Origin: Symbiodinium natans
Taxonomy: Eukaryota; Sar; Dinophyceae; Suessiales; Symbiodiniaceae
Direction: 5' to 3'
Length of the DNA: 62,000 nucleotides
NCBI GenBank assembly: GCA_905221605.1
Contig: CAJNDS010000077.1
Span: 86,057-148,056, forward strand
Position 1 is the stretch's first letter. Every line of letters begins with the position of its first letter. The position numbers and the translations under genes were made by a program. Shown here piece by piece: positions 39,420-49,020 of the stretch. The notes under the pieces are model-generated. The model did not search any database. It was not told the DNA's origin and saw nothing but the letters and a program-made list of their open reading frames with translations.

Positions 39420-41345
39420 TTTTGGAGTCTTTGGCTCTCGCCCGCAGCGAAAAGGTACCTTTTTTGGAGTCTTTGGCTCTGCTGAAGCCGAAAAAAGGTA
39501 CCTTTTCGCTCGCCCGCAGCGAAAAGGTACCTTTTTTGGAGTCTTTGGCTCTGTTGAAGCCGAAAAAAGGTACCTTTTCGCAAAGGTACCTTTTCGCTCG
39601 CCCGCAGCGAAAAGGTACCTTTTTTGGAGTCTTTGGCTCTGTTGAAGCCGAAAATAGGTACCTTTTCGCTCGCCCGCAGCGAAAAGGTACCTTTTTTGGA
39701 GTCTTTGGCTCTGCTGAAGCCGCAAAAAGGTACCTTTTCGCTCGCCCGCAGCGAAAAGGTACCTTTTTTGGAGTCTTTGGCTCTGCTGAAGCCGAAAAAA
39801 GGTACCTTTTCGCTCGCCCGCAGCGAAAAGGTACCTTTTTTGGAGTCTTTCACTCTGCTGAAGCCGAAAAAGGTACCTTTTCACTCGCCCGCAGCGAAAA
39901 GGTACCTTTTTTGGAGTCTTTGGCTCTGTTGAAGCACAAAAAAGGTACCTTTTCGCTCGCCCGCAGCGAAAAGGTACCTTTTTTGGAGTCTTTGGCTCTG
40001 CTGAAGCCGAAAAAAGGTACCTTTTCGCTCGCCCGCAGCGAAAAGGTACCTTTTTTGGAGTCTTTGGCGCTGTTGAAGCCGAAAAAAGGTACCTTTTCGC
40101 TCGCCCGCAGTGAAAAGGTACCTTTTTTGGAGTCTTTGGCTCTGCTGAAGCCGAAACAAAGGTACCTTTTCGCTCGCCCGCAGCGAAAAGGTACCTTTTT
40201 TGGAGTCTTTGGCTCTGCTGAAGCCGAAAAAAGGTACCTTTTCGCTCGCCGCAGCGAAAAGGTACCTTTTTTGGAGTCTTTGGCTCTGCTGAAGCCGAAA
40301 AAAAGTACCTTTTCGCTCGCCCGCAGCGAAAAGGTACCTTTTCGGAGTCTTTGGCTCTGCTGAAGCCGAAAAAAGGTACCTTTTCGCTCGCCCGCAGCGA
40401 AAAGGTACCTTTTCTGGAGTCTTTCACTCTGCTGAAGCCGAAAAAAGGTACCTTTTCACTCGCCCGCAGCGAAAAGGTACCTTTTTTGGAGTCTTTGACT
40501 CTGCTGAACCGGAAAAAAGGTACCTTTTCGCTCGCCCGCAGCGAAAAGGTACCTTACTTGGAGTCTTTGGCTCTGTTGAAGCCGAAAAAAATACCTTTTC
40601 GCTCGCCCGCAGCGAAAAGGTACCTTTTTTGGAGTCTTTGGCTCTGCTGAAGCCGAAAAAATGTACCTTTTCGCTCGCCCGCAGCGAAAAGGCACCTTTT
40701 TTGGATCTGCTGAAGCCGAAAAAAAGGTACCTTTTCGCTCGCCCGCAGCGAAAAGGTACCTTTTTTGGAGTCTTTGGCTCTGCTGAAGCCGAAAAAAGGT
40801 ACCTTTTCGCTCGCCCACAGCGAAAATACATTTTTTGGAGTCTTTGGCTCTGCTGAAGCCGAAAAAAGGTACCTATCGCTCGCCCGGAGCGAAAAGGTAC
40901 CTTTTTTGGAGTTTTTGGCTCTGAAGCCGAAAAGAGGTACCTTTTCGCTCGCCCGCAGCGAAAAGGTACCTTGTTTGGAGTGCTGAAGCCGAAAAAAGGT
41001 GCCTTTCGCTCGCCCGCAGCGAAAAAGGTACCTTTTTTGGAGTTTTTGGCTCTGCTGAAGCCGAAAAACGGTACCTTTTGGTTGCTCGCAGCGAAAAGGT
41101 ACCTTTTTTGGAGTCCTTGGCTCTGCTGAAGCCGAAAAAAGGTGCCTTTCGTTGGTTGCAGCGAAAAGGTACATGTTTTGGAGTCTTTGGTCAGCAGAGC
41201 CGAAAAAAGATACCTTTCGCTCGCTCGCAGCGAAAAGGTACCTTTTTTGGAGTCTTTGGCTCTGCTGAAGCCGAAAAAAGGTCCTTTTCGCCCGCCCGCA
41301 ACGAAGAGTGAACCCGAGAAAAGGTACCTTTTTGGCTCGCCCGCA
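39420..41345. repeat. 72-bp satellite, about 26 units
   Basis: Units are spaced exactly 72 bp in most steps (88 once). Each has two GGTACC sites: GCGAAAAGGTACCTTTTTTG and CCGAAAAAAGGTACCTTTTC, which are near reverse complements around AGTCTTTGGCTCTGCTGAAG. Because 72 is 24 codons, long ORFs appear on both strands; I treat them as artefacts of a stop-poor repeat. Confidence 0.95.
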
Positions 41346-41630
41346 ACCCGCCCCCGCCCCCCCTCTGCTAGTAGTGATTTTAGGGCCTTCCCAGCACAGC
41401 AGCAAGCAAAATGGCTACGAACCACATGCCCTGAGCTAGAGAAACGGATAGCGGATTAGGACTGGATCCAGGCAACGGATTACGGATTAGGACACATTGA
41501 CCCACCAACGCGGATTAGGCGGATAACGGATTGCGATTAGCCCTTTTTTTCTTATGATCCACCCAGTTTAGGGTATTGAGGACATCAGCGACGCAAATGC
41601 CATCACCCAGGAGCCGCCTGGCTTCCTTGG

Positions 41631-41740
41631 TTTAGGGTTTAGGGTTTAGGGTTTAGGGTTTAGGGTTTAGGGTTCAGGGTTTAGGGTTTAGGGTTTAGGG
41701 TTTAGGGTTTAGGGTTTAGGGTTTAGGGTTTAGGGTTTAG
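41631..41740. repeat. TTTAGGG array
   Basis: About 15 units, 65 bp right of the TIR element. Confidence 0.95.
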
Positions 41741-41745
41741 GGCTA

Positions 41746-41868
41746 CGTAGTAGCTGAATAGTGCCACTCTGCACTTTGTGGGACTATGGAACTGAAAGTG
41801 TGCACTTTTTTTCTTTTTTTTTTTTTTTTTGGGGGGGGGGGGGGGGGGCCTATGAGCTCAGCAGCTAG
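41746..41868. mobile_element. Family B element
   Basis: GTAGTAGCTGAATAGTGCCA...poly-T/poly-G...CCTATGAGCTCAGCAGC; abuts the TTTAGGG array. Confidence 0.7.
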
Positions 41869-42239
41869 GCCTGGGTCTAGCAGTCGAGTTCGGGTTTAGG
41901 GCTCAGGACTTAGGGTTTAGGGTTTAGGTTTCCAGTGAAGTTGCCCTGATGCTTTAGGGTTTTGGGTTTTGGGTTTAGGGTTTAGGGTTTGGAGTTTTGA
42001 GTTTGGGGTTGATGGTCTAGCCGCTTGGCCAATTTTATCTTGGCGAAAAGTGGGCAAGGCTAGGGCGTTGACATCATGTGCGTTGTCTTCGAAGCCGCTG
42101 GCACAGGTATAGCTTCTTATGTGGGATGAGAGGACACAGGCTTTCGCGAACCACATGCGTAGCCCACCACACGCCTACAAACCGGATGCCTCACCACCCT
42201 ATATTTGCTGGTTCTTAGTGAGGAATGACGGAGTTGGGT

Positions 42240-42436
42240 ACCATATATATATATATTTATATTTATATTTATATTTATATTTATATTTATATTTATATAT
42301 ACATATACATATGTCTATATCCCTCTATATGGTCAGTTCTCAAAGTTCTGCTCCTTTTTGGGTACTGTAAATAGTCAGGGCCACCTGTGACCCCGAGAGG
42401 GCCCATAATTAGACAACTGACCATAAAGCCTCCAAG
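42240..42436. mobile_element. (ATATTT)n microsatellite and family N element
   Basis: ATTTATATTTATA run 42240-42310, then TATGGTCAGTTCTCAAAGTT...ACAACTGACCATA (42326-42436). Confidence 0.6.
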
Positions 42437-42516
42437 GGACCCTAAACCCTAAACCCTAAACCCTAAACCCTCTAAGGGCTCCTAAACCTTGGATACCTAG
42501 TTCTCTCTACACTAAG

Positions 42517-42562
42517 AACTGCCCACCGAGCCCTTTGAACTCCATGGCTTGCCAGAGTGTGG
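42517..42562 (+). CDS. Putative mini-exon
   Basis: CACTAAG| NCPPSPLNSMACQSV G|GTTTGG. Flanked by CCCTAAA upstream and a long TTTAGGG array downstream. Confidence 0.4.
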
Positions 42563-43155
42563 GTTTGGTTTAGGGTTTAGGGTTTAGGGTTTAGGGTTTA
42601 GGGTTTAGGGTTTAGGGTTTAGGGTTTAGGGTTTAGGGTTTAGGGTTTAGGGTACAGGTACAGGGTTTAGGGTTTAGGGTTTAGGGTTTAAACCCTAAAA
42701 CCCTAAACCCCAAACCCTAAAGCCTAAACCCTTCCAACGCCCCCAGCTTCCAGTGACCTCACGACCCATGTCTTAGGGCTTAGGGAGTCTCAATCCCATG
42801 CCCTGCAGACCCTAATCTTGATCCCCTAAACCCTAAACCCGAAACCAGAAACCTCAAACCCTAAACCCTAAACCCGAAACCCGAAACCCGAAACCCTAAA
42901 CCCTAAACCCTAACCCTAAACCCTAAACCCTAAACCCTAAACCCTAAACCCTAAACCCTAAACCCTAAACCCTAAACCCTAAACCCTAAACCCTAAACCC
43001 TAAACCCTAAACCCTACACACTAAACCCTAAACCCTAAACCCTAAACCCTAAACCCTAAACCCTAAACCCTAAACCCTAAACCCTAAACCCTAAACCCTA
43101 AACCCTAAACCCTAAACCCTAAACCCTAAACCCTAAACCCTAAACCCTAAACCCT
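42563..43155. repeat. G-strand array fused head-to-head with C-strand arrays
   Basis: TTTAGGG runs to about 42688 and turns directly into TTTAAACCCTAAAACCC. The C-strand array from 42869 to 43155 is the longest of the window (about 40 units, one CACTAAA). Confidence 0.95.
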
Positions 43156-43163
43156 ATCCGAAG

Positions 43164-43254
43164 CCGACCCGAGGTTGGTGGGTGACGCCAAGAAGGCCGT
43201 CCGTTCCGTGGAGCGCGCAGTCACAGCTGCCTCCAGCAAGCCGGCTGAAAGAGG
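43164..43254 (+). CDS. Putative helical exon
   Basis: ATCCGAAG| then DPRLVGDAKKAVRSVERAVT and AASSKPAER, donor GG|GTTCAGGG. 29 codons, GC-rich, alanine-rich helix. It lies between the longest C-strand and G-strand arrays, with no other unique DNA nearby. Confidence 0.65.
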
Positions 43255-43575
43255 GTTCAGGGTTTGGGGTTTGGGGTTTGGGGTTTGGGGTTTAGGGTTT
43301 AGGGTTTCGGGTTTCGGGTTTGGGGTTTAGGGTTTGGGGTCTGGGGTTTGGGGTTTGGGGTTTAGGGTTTGGGGTTTAGGGTTTAGGGTTTGGGGTTTGG
43401 GGTTTGGGGTTTAGGGTTTAGGGTTTGGGGTTTGGGGTTTGGGGTTTAGGGTTATTTAGGGTTTAGGGTTTGGGGTTTGGGGTTTGGGGTTTGGGGTTTA
43501 GGGTTTGGGGTTTGGGGTTTGGGGTTTGGGGTTTGGGGTTTGGGGTTTGGGGTTTGGGGTTTGGGGTTTGGGGTT
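43255..43575. repeat. Mixed TTTGGGG/TTTAGGG array
   Basis: Blocks of TTTGGGG alternate with TTTAGGG and a few TTTCGGG; the last 80 bp are pure TTTGGGG. Confidence 0.95.
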
Positions 43576-43835
43576 GAGGGGCTTAGGGCGGCTTAGGGCG
43601 GCTTAGGCTTAGCCGAAGCCCAACATGCATGTCTTTGGCATTCCTTGCTTCTTGGGGGGCTCGGGAAGTTCGGGGTGTCTGGAAGCCGCCTTTGCTTAGG
43701 AAGGTTTCAGAGGGGTTACATGGGCCCTGAACCTGTCCCTAAAATCGAAACCCTGAAAGCCTTTAAAGGGAAACCCTAAACCCCAAACCTCGATAAAAAT
43801 TGTCTGATCGAAGGATGCTAAGCCCTGACGACCAG

Positions 43836-43910
43836 GCCACCTGAACTCGCGCAAGGCGCTGCTTCAGAGCCCCGCCGGCAGGGGCACGTTGAGGGGTCCA
43901 GCTAGGTAGG
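43836..43910 (+). CDS. Possible exon
   Basis: CGACCAG| then PPELAQGAASEPRRQGHVEG SS and TAG overlapping a |GTAGGCC donor. Confidence 0.3.
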
Positions 43911-44062
43911 CCCTGGGGACATGTAATATTTTCCCTTTATTGGGTTTCTTTGTCATAGTTGGGTAACATTTTACATTTTTAAGGGTACTTAAACCCAATA
44001 AGGAATAACAAATTTAATTTTAACATTATCCCAATAATGAACTAGGTTTAAGAGGATCCATA
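43905..44062. mobile_element. Element K containing an inserted TIR element K2
   Basis: K (also at 16865-16920) reads TAGGTAGGCCCT...CCCTTTATTGGGTTTAAGAG. Here GGGTTT is split by CTTTGTCATAGTTGGGTAAC...CCAATAATGAACTAG and GTTT is repeated after it. K2 recurs alone at 58424-58516. Confidence 0.7.
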
Positions 44063-44729
44063 TTCAGGAATATGGTTTAGGGTGTAGGGTTCATAGGCCA
44101 CTTGCGTTTCAGCTTTGCTTCCCAAAAAGGAGCCCCTTGAAAGAGACCTTCCATGATGTCTATGTGCATACACAACCCTGAGCCCTATAAGCCCCTAAGC
44201 CATGAACCTAAACCCTAAACCCTAAAGCCTAAACCCTAAACCCCCTAAACCATAAAGGCTTCCGAGGCAAGTTTGGATCTTCCAGAGGTTTTACAAGTAG
44301 ATCTGAAGACCTACACGCCCTAAACCCTAAACCCTAAACCCCAAACCCTAAACCCTAAACCCTAAACCCTAAACCCTAAACCCTAAACACTAAACAAACA
44401 CTACATCTGGTTTTCGGGCTCAGAGCGCTTTGAGAAGGGTTTAAAGGGGTTTCAAAGGGTAAGTAAAAAGGGTTTAACGGTGATCCCCAAATCCTTTTAA
44501 GGGTTTCAGAAATTGGGGGTCCCTTAGGGAATCGTCCCATTTAATCGTACTATTTGGGGGGGGGGGGGCCCTATACTAGGGGTCCCTTATTTTCGTAAAC
44601 CCTCACTCAGACCCTAAACCCGAAACCCTAAACCCTAGAAGCTCCTTCGCTTGGGCTTGTAATCAACTCAGCGTTTCAAGTTGCATCGTCAGGACACCAG
44701 AGTCTTGAGCCGCAGCTGAGAGTTTAGGG

Positions 44730-44885
44730 TTCAGGGCTTTCGCCCTAAACCCTAAACCCTAAACCCTAAACCCTAAAGCCCTAAGCCCTAAGCCCTAAAC
44801 CCTAAACCCTAAACCCTAAACCCTAAACCCTAAACCCTAAACCCTAAACCCTAAACCCTAAACCCTAAACCCTAAACCCTAAACC
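44730..44885. repeat. CCCTAAA array
   Basis: About 21 units with a short CCCTAAG block. Confidence 0.95.
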
Positions 44886-44900
44886 TAGCTGGTGTGAAAG

Positions 44901-44994
44901 GAACACTCCCCTCGGACAGCCGCTCGGGCCGGATTTTAGTGGTTGCCAATGCAAGAAAACTCGTCTGGAGCTACGGGAAAACGTTGAAGGCGTT
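44901..44994 (+). CDS. Putative coding exon
   Basis: TGTGAAAG| then NTPLGQPLGPDFSGCQCKKT and RLELRENVEGV, donor |GTAGGT, close to consensus. 31 codons. Followed directly by a family C element that forms the intron. Confidence 0.65.
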
Positions 44995-44998
44995 GTAG

Positions 44999-45169
44999 GT
45001 TGGGATGTTGCCCCTTAGACGAAGTTTAGGGTTTAGGGGTTAGGGTTTGGGATGTCCCCCCCTTTTGCTAGCAGTCATTCATAGGGATCATAACACCCCC
45101 CCCCCCCCCCCCCCTATTACAATCCCTATTAAGGACTGTTAGTGCAAGGGGGCGGGGGGGAATCCCAAG
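44999..45169. mobile_element. Family C introner, duplicated left end with telomere units
   Basis: GTTGGGATGTTGCCCCTTAG, then TTTAGGG-like units, then a second left end TTGGGATGTCCCCC, poly-C, and the right end GGACTGTTAGTGCAAGGGGG...AATCCCAAG. Ends in AG, which would be the acceptor. Confidence 0.7.
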
Positions 45170-45278
45170 TGGAAGGCTCCCAGTGTAAGTGACACGGTTC
45201 TCAAATCTGGGACCTAGGAGTCGAATGATCAAAGGTGCACGGAGAGCCCCGCGCCCTCTAATGAAGGAATATGCCTTA
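45170..45278 (+). CDS. Two small putative exons
   Basis: 45170-45184: WKAPS with donor |GTAAGT (perfect). 45218-45278: after GACCTAG|, ESNDQRCTESPAPSNEGICL, donor A|GTACGT. Both use strong donor motifs. Confidence 0.5.
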
Positions 45279-45591
45279 GTACGTCTTAGGATTTAGGGTG
45301 CAGGGTTTAGGGTTTAGGACTCCGATGACAGTTTGGGGCTCAAATATTGCGTGGTTGGCTCTCTACCCGAAACCCTAAACCCACAACAACCCCCAAACCG
45401 GTATTTTTAAGCAACAACGTGGTTTGAAGCCGAATTGTTGAGGGCTGGGGGCCGGGGGCGGGGGTTAGGATTTAGGACTTAGGGTTTAAGATTTAGGGTT
45501 TAGGATTTTGGATTTACGGTTTAGGGTTTAGAGAATTGGGCCTGGGATTGGACTGGGGTTTGGGGGTTTGGGGCTTTGAGTAACATGTCGA

Positions 45592-45767
45592 AGAGGCGAT
45601 GCTAGAGCGACTTGATGCCGCACCGCCCTATCATAAGGGAAGCCCTTAGCCCTGATTTCATAAACTCCCATATGGTCCCATATACGTATGGCCAACCACG
45701 TGCTGCTGATGTTTCTTGGCGGTAAAGTGTATCCTGCGGATCCTAAAGAGGTGAAACATTGCCAAAG
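45592..45767 (+). CDS. Two putative exon pieces around a family G fragment
   Basis: First piece VEEAMLERLDAAPPYHK (to about 45637). Second piece from ATG at 45688: MANHVLLMFLGGKVYPADPK then EVKHCQ, donor AG|GTTAGG. No AG acceptor is found just before 45688, so it may start translation. If joined to 45793 in phase it ends RTVQALAAT and a TGA. Confidence 0.5.
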
Positions 45768-45792
45768 GTTAGGCGGTCAAGTATAGTTGCAG

Positions 45793-45831
45793 AACCGTGC
45801 AGGCGCTGGCGGCTACCTGAAATACAAGGCC
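45793..45831 (+). CDS. Putative mini-exon before introner I
   Basis: TAGTTGCAG| NRAGAGGYLKYKA |GTATTT, followed at 45837 by a family I element. Alternatively it supplies the last codons of the preceding gene in another frame. Confidence 0.45.
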
Positions 45832-45836
45832 GTATT

Positions 45837-45966
45837 TATTTATCTAAGAAATATTCAACATACCCGCTGGCATGCCCCTTAAGAGAAATTTAGGGGTGTG
45901 GGAACCTTCCTGAAAGCCTCCTTTTATAGGTTAAGGGGTAGGTTTGGGGTATGTTGACTTATTCTT
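45837..45966. mobile_element. Family I element
   Basis: AAGAAATATTCAACATACCC...GGGGTATGTTGACTTATTCTT; good inverted ends of about 20 bp. Confidence 0.75.
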
Positions 45967-45993
45967 CGAATCTACCTTAAACCCTAAACCCAG

Positions 45994-46080
45994 GCAGGCA
46001 CTGGAAACGCTGCAGCCGCGTCTCGAGGCGGTTCAGTCGCGGCATCTTTGCAGTATTAAGGCAAGGGTTCCACGGGCTGG
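45994..46080 (+). CDS. Putative helical exon
   Basis: AAACCCAG| then QALETLQPRLEAVQSRHLCS and IKARVPRA, donor GG|GTTTAGGG. 28 codons. C-strand units upstream, G-strand downstream. Confidence 0.6.
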
Positions 46081-46426
46081 GTTTAGGGTTTTTGAGCTTT
46101 CGGCATAAGGTTTGGGTTTAGGGTTTGTTTAGGGCTTTGGGTAACCTGAACCCTTGGGTTTAGGGCTTGGGGTCCTAGGCGGGCTTTTTCAAAACACCTC
46201 TGGGAATAGCTTTGAAACCTTGTGCCTGTGTCTTACGTTCTAGTAGATCATTCTGATTTCGTAGTATGGCAATGCGCAAGACAATGGGCTTTAAGGTACA
46301 TGGCACGATGTATTCTGAAGGAGGTTTCGCATATTGCCGGGAGATTGCGGGGAGAGGGAGTTTAGGAGCTCAAGATTTGGAAGCTTAGTTGAGAGACACT
46401 TCAAGTTTCCAGGGTTTAGGCTGCAG

Positions 46427-46716
46427 AGTTGGACGCGACATTCTCTGCAGTAAGGCTATCGGATCCCGAATCAACGTCTACATCCTTAGGGGGCATGCTG
46501 GCATGTCTTTGTCCGGGGCTCATCTATGGCCTGCTAGGGGGCTTTGGGGTTTAGGGTTTAGGGTTTAGGGTTTAGGGTTTAGGAAGGCTTAGGCCAAGTC
46601 CTAGACCAACCCTCATGTAGTGCTTGGCATGATTAACATGGCCCAGAGTTAGGTTCAGGGTGTAGGGTTTCAGAGATACCTCGAACACTCAACCTCACAA
46701 CTGTCCTTCCTGTACG
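46427..46716 (+). CDS. Two-exon gene part with a hydrophobic segment
   Basis: Exon 46427-46548 after GGCTGCAG|: LDATFSAVRLSDPESTSTSL, then GGMLACLCPGLIYGLLGGFG (likely membrane helix), donor |GTTTAGGG in phase 0. Exon 46674-46716 after GGTTTCAG|: RYLEHSTSQLSFLY, phase 0, donor G|GTTTGG. The 125-nt intron begins with telomere units. Phases match. Confidence 0.6.
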
Positions 46717-46978
46717 GTTTGGTGTTTAGGGTCCACTCCACGGCTCCTTTCATCTTCTGAGTCCCGAGCCCGCTTCGACCGGCCCCTTCAGCCCGAAACC
46801 CTAAACCCTCAGTGATCCCAAAAACAGTCCCTACATAACCCCGAGGGTCCCTTACTAAACCCAAACAGAACCCCTAAACCCTCATTGTGAACCCCAAACC
46901 CTAAACCCAAACTTTTCAAATCCTAGGCCCTAGACCCTGAAACCCCAAAAGCCTACACCCCAAACACACCCCAGGCAG

Positions 46979-47143
46979 TGCACGCTTGAAGAGCAGCTCA
47001 GAAACTTGGAGGACCGAGGCCTCAGATGCAAAGGGACCCGAAGCTCTCTAGGTCCTGAAGAGGGTTTAGGGGTTAGGGTTTACGATTTGGGGCCAGGGAT
47101 CTCAACGCAAGCATCGCGGGGTATTTCTGTGTTGTGGGCTACT
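46979..47143 (+). CDS. Two-exon coiled-coil gene part
   Basis: Exon 46979-47063 after CAGGCAG|: CTLEEQLRNLEDRGLRCKGT then RSSLGPEE, donor G|GTTTAGGGG. Exon 47097-47143 after GGGGCCAG|, donor T|GTAAGT (perfect). In the phase set by the first exon it reads ISTQASRGISVLWAT; in another it reads DLNASIAGYFCVVGY. The intron is 33 nt and telomere-like. Confidence 0.6.
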
Positions 47144-47350
47144 GTAAGTGCTTTAGCTACCTGGCTATATAGGCATCCTTAAGCAGATAACATATTTCAA
47201 AATCCGACAACAAAAAACCACCCTTTCCAAAACGATTTATGGAATATCAAAAACCCAAAACGATAGATGGAATATTGGCCTTAAAAGTTTAGGGCGAAAA
47301 GGCGCCCTAGGGGTCGGAGTCAACTACATTCTATCTATGGGTTCCCTCAG

Positions 47351-47419
47351 GAGTTGGAGGTGCTCTCTTCGGGGGAGGGCGCAATACAAGTCATGACATC
47401 CCGAAGATTTTTCATGATC
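47351..47419 (+). CDS. Putative coding exon
   Basis: GTTCCCTCAG| then ELEVLSSGEGAIQVMTSRRF FMI, running into a poly-C tract. The 133-codon - strand ORF (47324-47725) over it contains poly-Pro from the C/G runs and is probably a shadow. Confidence 0.5.
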
Positions 47420-47939
47420 CCCCCCCCCCCCCCGCAAATGTTCTATGTATGGGTTGAAATATTCTATGGGTTCCTCAAACATTCTATCTATGGGCTCCAA
47501 GAATATCCATAAGTTCCTCAACAAACGTGGGAAGCAAAAACAACGAAACCCAAATTCGGGAGGAGGGGTCGGGGCAGGGGGGGGGGGGGGGGGGGGGGGG
47601 GCAGCGGTGAGGCGGGGGGGGGGGGGTGCGCGAGTGTTTGGTTCTTTGCACCGTAAACTCTGAACCCATCTTGGCCCAAGTTTCGTCAAAGCTCGGATGA
47701 GGCTTTTGGGTCGAGCCCCCTTCAACCATACATCCCGGAAAACCTGAAGTTCCTGGAGTGGGATTTGAGGGTTTTCGGGGTAGGGACTTGAGGGTTAAAG
47801 CCTTGAACCCGACGTGGGTAGGCCCTTTGGGGTTCCCTTTTATTGGGTTCAAGAGGCTCAGATTTAGGGTTTTTCCGAGGGTTTATAGGGGCCAAACCCT
47901 GAACCCGAACCCTTCGGCTGTTGGGGTTGTCTAAGGGTA

Positions 47940-48062
47940 GTTTCACAGAACCTTGGTAAGGTCCCTTACTTCCTTTAAAGGATTCTCGAAGTATGGGCCC
48001 TTGGGTACAGGGTATATGCGGGGTCCCCTTCTAAGAGCCCATATCAAGGGACCATGTAACTA
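47940..48062. mobile_element. Family O element
   Basis: CACAGAACCTTGGTAAGGTC...ATCAAGGGACCATGTAACTA; compare 6805-6945. Confidence 0.5.
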
Positions 48063-48110
48063 CCCTAAACCCTAATCCCTAAACCCTATGCCCTGCTTGT
48101 TCCTGCAAAG

Positions 48111-48215
48111 GGTGCCTTGGAGTGTACAAGACCCCCCAAGACCAAAAGAGGCGGCTTTGAAATCTTGAGCTCCCAAACCCTGCCTTTTGCTTTGGAGGCC
48201 TTGGGGCTGTTTTGG
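48111..48215 (+). CDS. Putative coding exon
   Basis: TCCTGCAAAG| then 35 codons in phase 0: GALECTRPPKTKRGGFEILS then SQTLPFALEALGLFW, donor |GTTTGGGG. CCCTAAA-like upstream and a 200-bp TTTAGGG/TTTGGGG array downstream. Unknown function. Confidence 0.65.
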
Positions 48216-48420
48216 GTTTGGGGTTTAGGGTTTAGGGTTTAGGGTTTAGGGTTTGGGGTTTGGGGTTTGGGGTTTGGGGTTTGGGGTTTGGGGTTTGGGG
48301 TTTAGTAGGGTTTAGGGTTTAGGGTTTAGGGTTTAGGGTTTAAGGTTTAGGGTTTAGGGTTTAGGGTTTGGGGTTTGAGGTTTAGTAGGGTTTAGGGTTT
48401 AGGGTTTAGGGTTTAGGGCT
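48216..48420. repeat. TTTAGGG/TTTGGGG array
   Basis: Homogeneous sub-blocks of each variant; TTTAGTAGGG appears twice. Confidence 0.95.
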
Positions 48421-48442
48421 TTGGGTTTTGGATTTAGGTCAG

Positions 48443-48488
48443 TGAGGACTTGAGGTTGGCAGCTCAAGGTGCGGAACCTGAGCCCTGA
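48443..48488 (+). CDS. Putative mini-exon
   Basis: TAGGTCAG| EDLRLAAQ |GTGCGG, or to a TGA at 48486 (GAEPEP). Confidence 0.4.
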
Positions 48489-48507
48489 CCCCGAACATTC
48501 TCTCGAT

Positions 48508-48585
48508 CAGTGTTAGGGATCCTTTTTACTTTTTGGGTTATGGGCTTTCTTATATATGAACAAAAGGATCCTTTTTTCTTCCTAG
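48508..48585 (+). mobile_element. Introner H
   Basis: GTGTTAGGGATCCTTTTTAC...AAAAGGATCC...TTCTTCCTAG. The inner GGATCCTTTTT/AAAAGGATCC pair is inverted. Ends in AG, acting as acceptor for the next exon. Confidence 0.6.
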
Positions 48586-48679
48586 GGGAACAGGGATTCA
48601 GATCTTGCAGGACAGGTTCTTGACAAGCGGATACCTGGCAGAGGCGGGCCAGCTACAAACAGAAGTCCTCGGCTCAACC
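48586..48679 (+). CDS. Putative coding exon
   Basis: After CCTAG|: GTGIQILQDRFLTSGYLAEA then GQLQTEVLGST, running into a C/A-rich tract. Natural helical sequence, immediately after introner H. Confidence 0.55.
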
Positions 48680-49020
48680 CCCCCCCCCCCCAAACAAAAA
48701 AAAAAAAAACAAGAAAAGCTCAGTGTATTTGGGGCTTCGGGCTTAGGATGCAAAACCCTAACCCCAAACCCTACACCCCAAAACCAAAAAAACCTAAAAC
48801 CCTAAAGCCCACAACCCCACTTGCACTTCCCTAAACCCTCAACCCTAAACCCTAAACACTTTCGCCCGCGAGTTGCTTCGAATCTGCTCGCGGTGGGTTG
48901 GGATGATCCCGTCTTGACGTTCGATGCAGTGCTGGGGCCTGCAATTGTTTTAGGGGGTGGTTTTAGGGGGGTTTTAGGTGTTTAGGGGTTTAGGGTTTAG
49001 GGTGTTTCTTCCCCGGCCAG

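Larger units (their letters stand above)
38811..41566. mobile_element. 2.76-kb element with 16-bp terminal inverted repeats
   Basis: CTGGGTGGATCCTAAG (38811-38826) and CTTATGATCCACCCAG (41551-41566) match at 15 of 16 positions. TTTAG stands on both outer sides, compatible with a 5-bp target duplication inside a TTTAGGG tract. Both flanks inside the TIRs carry GCGGATTAGGCGG, TTACGGATTA and TTGCGATTAG, like subterminal transposase-binding motifs. It contains a small ORF, a tRNA-like stretch and the satellite. No transposase is visible. Confidence 0.7.

Noticed and set aside
39380-40427. 327- and 346-codon ORFs on opposite strands
   Set aside because: Both are readings of the 72-bp satellite (24 codons per unit, few stops). 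The peptide repeats follow the DNA repeat, with no independent sign of selection.
47324-47852. 133- and 122-codon - strand ORFs with poly-proline
   Set aside because: Poly-Pro is the G-run at 47579-47626; the + strand exon at 47351 with a TCAG acceptor fits better.
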